Part shown: positions 5,723 to 8,622 of the stretch, in pieces
Numbering within the stretch: the first letter of the stretch is position 1
Layout: every line of letters begins with the position of its first letter
From: Methylococcaceae bacterium
GTDB taxonomy: Bacteria > Pseudomonadota > Gammaproteobacteria > Methylococcales > Methylococcaceae
Direction: 5' to 3'
Assembly (NCBI GenBank): GCA_012026715.1
Contig: VEPB01000440.1
Span: 1-8,622, forward strand
Length of the DNA: 8,622 bases
The notes under the pieces: generated by a model
The model's database searches: none
Told to the model about the DNA's origin: nothing
What the model saw: only the letters and a program-made list of their open reading frames with translations
Made by a program: the position numbers and the translations under genes

Positions 5723-8047
5723 ATGGCTACCAGCAGTTGTAACGTTGTTCCGTTCGACAGCATTCAACAGAAGCGGGAAGCTCTAAGAAAACCTGGTGAA
5801 ATCCAGATGATCAACGAATGTCGTTCTTTGGTTGCCGACCACTTGAACCGTTTGTTACAGGGTTTGTTCCTGCGCACTGATGACGAGCTGTTCAAACTAT
5901 CCGACAAGGCTGAAAGCAGCACCGTGCAATCGATGTATTTCGACGCGATGCGCTATGTGCGAAAGGAGAAGGAAAATCTCCAGAATCTTTGCGTTCAGGC
6001 CTTCTTCGAGCAATATGACGATTACTGGCAAAGCGCGAAGCGTGGCCGTATTCAGCAGCCCCAGCGGGAGCAGCAGCCCTCAAGCCTGGATGATTTTGCC
6101 CTGGTGGAGAACGAAACGCTGGAAGAAGACTTGGCGGTCAACTCCATGATCCAGAAAGGCAACAACCTATTCCACGCCGAGCTGTTCGCCTTGGGAAAAC
6201 GTTTCGGCGTTCTGCGTAACGGAAGTGAAGAATCGCCGGAAGAAATCCCGGTTGACCCCGCGGCACTGTGCCGAAGTTTTGAGAAAGCGATAAAGCCTCA
6301 AACCATCGAATTAAAAGTCAAACTTCTGATTTACAAATTGTTCGACGGCCTGGTATTAAGTCAATGCGGGCCGATGTATCAAGATATCAACAGTTATTTG
6401 GCCGACCAAGGCATCTTGCCGACCATCGCAAAGCGAGTGCGACGCAGCGGTTCGGCGGCTTATCCGTCTGGAGAGTCCGGCTTCGGGGGAGAAACGGACA
6501 GCACCGAAGCCACTTATTTGGAGGCTTTTCAAAGCATGCAGTCGCTCTTGGACGGCTGGCGAAGCCATTTGGGATTGCCAACACAGGCCGCCCTGACTCC
6601 CGGTGCCGTCTACGTCAATGCAGGAGAAGTCATTAATGCATTGAGCCTGTTGCAGCAACCTAACCTGCTACCGAGCACTGTCGGCGGAGACGGCGAGGGA
6701 TCTGCTGATGCGCTGAAGGCTTATCTCCTCTCGCAATTGGGTAAGCTAAGTCCGGACGGTCAGAATCGAACGGTCGGACGCTCGGAAGAAGACATCATCG
6801 ACATGGTGGCCATGTTGTTCGATTTCATTCTGGACGACCGCAATTTATGCGACCCCGTAAAGGCACTGATCGCCCGTCTCCAAATCCCCGTCGTCAAGGT
6901 TGCAATTATAGATAAGTCTTTCTTTTCAAAAAAGAACCACCCCGCGCGGGTGTTGCTCAATCAACTCGCACAAGCCGGCGTTGGACTGGATATCGCCGAC
7001 AGCTCCAGTGAAAACCCGGTCTTTCGCAAAATCGAGGAAATCGTTGGCCACATTCTGCATGATTTCGATCAGGACATCGGATACTTCAGTTCTCTTCAAG
7101 AGGATTTTACCGCCTTCCTTGAAAAAGACGTGCAGCGGTCCCAACTCGCCGAGGACCGGACGCGTCAAACCACTCAGAGTAAAGAGCAGCTGAACCTGGC
7201 AAAACGCAAAGTCGCCTACGAAATCTCGGTACGCCTGACCGGCAAGACTGTTCCGACGGCCGCACAGTCGTTCCTGTTCAATGCCTGGAAAGACGTGCTG
7301 GTGCTCGCCTATCTGCGCAAGGAGCGCGATCCGAGCGACTGGAGAAATGCCCTTTCCACCATGGATCAACTCATCCGCAGCGTAATACCACCCACGGATG
7401 CCGCGGGCCGCCAGGAACTGGTACAGAGCATCCCTCCCATGCTGCGCACAATCCGGGGCAGCCTGGACGCGATCTCGTTCGATCCGCACCAGACCGAAGA
7501 GTTACTTAAAGATCTGGAAAGTTGTCACTTGATCTGTCTAAAGGTTACCCCGGGCGCAGAGCACCAGCTTCAGCGGGAGCAAGCGGACGTTTCCATTAAG
7601 GATCCTGAACTCGCCGAAGCCATCCGGGAAGTGCGCTGCAACCTACCTGACATAGACGACATCAGCGTGGAAGAGATGGAGCTTAACGGTATGGCCGAAG
7701 AGATCGTCTTAGAAAGCCTGCAACCACGATCTGGGATCGGTGTAGACGCTTATTTTGAAAAAGCCAGTGCCATGCGGGTAGGCGAATGGATCGAGTTTAC
7801 CGATGAGTACAAGAATGCGTCCAGAGCCAAACTCTCGTGGAAGAGCCAGGTTACCGGCCTTTATGTATTCGTCAACCGTAAGGGCGTCAAGGTGGCCGAG
7901 ATGAAAGTCAATGACCTCGCTACCCGACTGCGACTGGGCGCTGCGCGAATCATCGAAGGAACCACAGTACCGCTGATGGACCGCGCACTGTCGGCTTTGA
8001 TGCAGACCTTAAAAACCCCAGCGCAACAAGCGCAACCGGCGTCCTGA
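5723..8047 (+). CDS. DUF1631 domain-containing protein
   Basis: A large, probably cytoplasmic protein of 774 residues, close to the usual family length, with no signal peptide or membrane segment. Its function is unknown; older 'thymidine phosphorylase' labels on relatives have no support here. It is mostly helical and acidic. Recognisable family blocks are an N-terminal helical region (about 28-110), LDDFALVENETLEEDLAVNS (about 121-140), the IKPQTIELKVKLLIYKLFDGL block (about 190-210), and the best-conserved core LQIPVVKVAIIDKSFF (386-401) followed by HPARVLLNQL (406-415). A charged helix of possible coiled-coil nature lies around 465-500. The C-terminal segment (VGEWIEF 686-692, AKLSWKS 702-708, TGLYVFVNRKGVKV 711-724) is beta-rich. 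It looks like a degenerate PilZ-type barrel, but the c-di-GMP-binding RxxxR motif was not seen, so this is inference. The gene has its own upstream gap and lies 26 bp before moaD, so it may be transcribed with molybdopterin synthase. Confidence 0.92.
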   Translation: MATSSCNVVPFDSIQQKREALRKPGEIQMINECRSLVADHLNRLLQGLFLRTDDELFKLSDKAESSTVQSMYFDAMRYVRKEKENLQNLCVQAFFEQYDDYWQSAKRGRIQQPQREQQPSSLDDFALVENETLEEDLAVNSMIQKGNNLFHAELFALGKRFGVLRNGSEESPEEIPVDPAALCRSFEKAIKPQTIELKVKLLIYKLFDGLVLSQCGPMYQDINSYLADQGILPTIAKRVRRSGSAAYPSGESGFGGETDSTEATYLEAFQSMQSLLDGWRSHLGLPTQAALTPGAVYVNAGEVINALSLLQQPNLLPSTVGGDGEGSADALKAYLLSQLGKLSPDGQNRTVGRSEEDIIDMVAMLFDFILDDRNLCDPVKALIARLQIPVVKVAIIDKSFFSKKNHPARVLLNQLAQAGVGLDIADSSSENPVFRKIEEIVGHILHDFDQDIGYFSSLQEDFTAFLEKDVQRSQLAEDRTRQTTQSKEQLNLAKRKVAYEISVRLTGKTVPTAAQSFLFNAWKDVLVLAYLRKERDPSDWRNALSTMDQLIRSVIPPTDAAGRQELVQSIPPMLRTIRGSLDAISFDPHQTEELLKDLESCHLICLKVTPGAEHQLQREQADVSIKDPELAEAIREVRCNLPDIDDISVEEMELNGMAEEIVLESLQPRSGIGVDAYFEKASAMRVGEWIEFTDEYKNASRAKLSWKSQVTGLYVFVNRKGVKVAEMKVNDLATRLRLGAARIIEGTTVPLMDRALSALMQTLKTPAQQAQPAS

Positions 8048-8073
8048 TCCTAAACCGAGAGTTCCTCCGCAAC

Positions 8074-8307
8074 ATGGCCATTCAAGTTCGCTACTTTGCT
8101 GCGTTGCGGGAGCACATGGGGTGTTCCGGCGTAGCCTTGGCGACTGACCGCTTACTCACAGTCGCGGAGGTATGGGAAGCAACCGCCCGAGGCCGCTCAA
8201 TTCCTGATCGAACGCTGTGTGCAGTGAACATGGAATACGCCCAGTTCGACACGCCGGTCTCCGATGGTGATGAAGTCGCGTTCTTTCCCCCGGTCACTGG
8301 AGGCTAG
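8074..8307 (+). CDS. moaD: Molybdopterin synthase sulfur carrier subunit MoaD
   Basis: This is a ubiquitin-fold sulfur carrier of molybdenum cofactor synthesis. Its C-terminal glycine is adenylated by MoeB and converted to a thiocarboxylate that donates sulfur to cyclic pyranopterin monophosphate within the MoaD2-MoaE2 complex. The 77-residue product has the usual length (about 80). It begins with the typical first strand (IQVRYFAALREHMG, residues 3-16), continues with a helix and the CAVNMEYAQFDTPVSDGDEVAFFPPV block, and ends in the required TGG, with Gly76-Gly77. The ATG at 8074 starts the canonical beta strand, and a GAGAG (8057-8061) lies 12 nt upstream. It begins 26 bp after the DUF1631 stop and ends 1 nt before the moaE start. 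moaA and moaC are not in the window and must be elsewhere if the pathway is complete. Confidence 0.95.
   Translation: MAIQVRYFAALREHMGCSGVALATDRLLTVAEVWEATARGRSIPDRTLCAVNMEYAQFDTPVSDGDEVAFFPPVTGG
8299..8303 (+). promoter_or_regulatory. moaE ribosome binding site inside the moaD Gly-Gly codons
   Basis: GGAGG is formed by the two C-terminal glycine codons of moaD (GGA GGC) and lies 5 nt before the GTG start of moaE at 8309. It supports that GTG as the start and implies coupled translation of the two subunits. Confidence 0.65.
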
Positions 8308-8308
8308 G

Positions 8309-8622
8309 GTGGCAATTAAACTGGCATATTCGGAATTTTCGCCATACCGGGACCTGGAACAATATCAACGCAGTTCCTCGGCCTTACCCAACCGCTGCGG
8401 CGCGACCGCTTGCTTTATCGGCAGCATGCGGGATTTCAACGAAGGTGAGCGAGTCGCAGGGATGTTCCTCGAACATTACCCCGGCATGACCGAAAGTTGT
8501 CTCGAAACCATATGTGTCATGGCCCAGCAACGCTGGAAGCTACTTGATTGCCTGATCATCCATCGGGTAGGGGAAATCAGCTTAAACGAGCCAATCGTCC
8601 TGGTTGCAGTGTGGTCCTCCCA
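8309..8622 (+). CDS. moaE: Molybdopterin synthase catalytic subunit MoaE, 3' end missing
   Basis: This is the catalytic subunit of molybdopterin synthase, which uses the MoaD thiocarboxylate to form the dithiolene of molybdopterin. The GTG at 8309 opens a frame that runs off the right edge, giving 104 residues of a protein normally about 150 long. Direct translation shows GATACFIGSMRDFNEGE, then FLEHYPGMTE, RWKLLDCLIIHRVGEI and IVLVAVWSS, all MoaE signatures. They include the arginine of the MRDFN block and the His-Arg of HRVG. The active-site lysines expected in the later PFWK region lie beyond the window and cannot be checked. The gene starts 1 nt after the moaD stop, with its ribosome site inside moaD. 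This start gives the usual short N-terminal lead before the conserved core. Assignment is secure even though no stop codon is present. Confidence 0.94.
   Translation, partial: MAIKLAYSEFSPYRDLEQYQRSSSALPNRCGATACFIGSMRDFNEGERVAGMFLEHYPGMTESCLETICVMAQQRWKLLDCLIIHRVGEISLNEPIVLVAVWSS

Noticed and set aside
6926..7489. 187-residue open frame on the - strand
   Set aside because: It is antisense to the DUF1631 core block, which is clearly the real coding frame.
5723..8047. Thymidine phosphorylase label for the DUF1631 protein
   Set aside because: No glycosyltransferase or phosphorylase motifs are visible. The label appears to be a propagated misannotation.

Overview
The window looks like an ordinary chromosomal stretch of a proteobacterium, most likely a gammaproteobacterium. 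The base composition is moderately GC-rich, the genes are tightly packed, and every gene lies on the + strand. The families fit this assignment: a heavy-metal RND efflux operon followed by a DUF3240 gene, a large DUF1631 protein typical of beta- and gammaproteobacteria, and a moaD-moaE pair. A methanotroph-like (Methylococcales) or related lineage is possible from the overall look of the proteins, but this is only an impression. No mobile element, tRNA, rRNA or CRISPR array was seen.

Region 1 (1-5576) is a tripartite heavy-metal efflux operon. It contains the 3' part of a TolC/CzcC-type outer-membrane factor whose start lies off the left edge, a complete CzcB-type periplasmic adaptor (1125-2219), a complete 1013-residue CusA/CzcA-family permease (2219-5260), and a 100-residue DUF3240 protein (5274-5576, GTG start). 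The first three genes overlap by 4 bp and 1 bp, and the DUF3240 gene follows after 13 bp, so all four are probably translated from one message. The permease carries the intramembrane pattern of CusA-like pumps (Ala395/Asp401/Glu408). Its periplasmic porter region instead resembles CzcA and seems to lack the CusA copper-binding methionines, so the metal cannot be assigned from sequence alone. The DUF3240 product has the alternating strand/helix pattern of the PII/CutA1 fold and may sense or modulate.

Region 2 (5577-5722) is a 146-bp intergenic gap. It holds a small hairpin and a short palindrome (TAGGC-TT-GCCTA) preceded by a direct-repeat copy of one half. It probably separates two transcription units.

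Region 3 (5723-8622) encodes a 774-residue DUF1631 protein of unknown function with a beta-rich, possibly PilZ-like C-terminal segment. After 26 bp comes moaD, the small subunit of molybdopterin synthase, and then moaE, the large subunit, which runs off the right edge. moaE is absent from a stop-to-stop listing because it has no stop in the window, but its translation is unmistakable. MoaD supplies the C-terminal thiocarboxylate sulfur and MoaE converts cyclic pyranopterin monophosphate to molybdopterin. The Gly-Gly tail codons of moaD also form the ribosome binding site of moaE.

No clearly undescribed multi-gene system was found. The least understood parts are the DUF3240 protein attached to the pump and the DUF1631 protein placed just upstream of the molybdopterin synthase genes.
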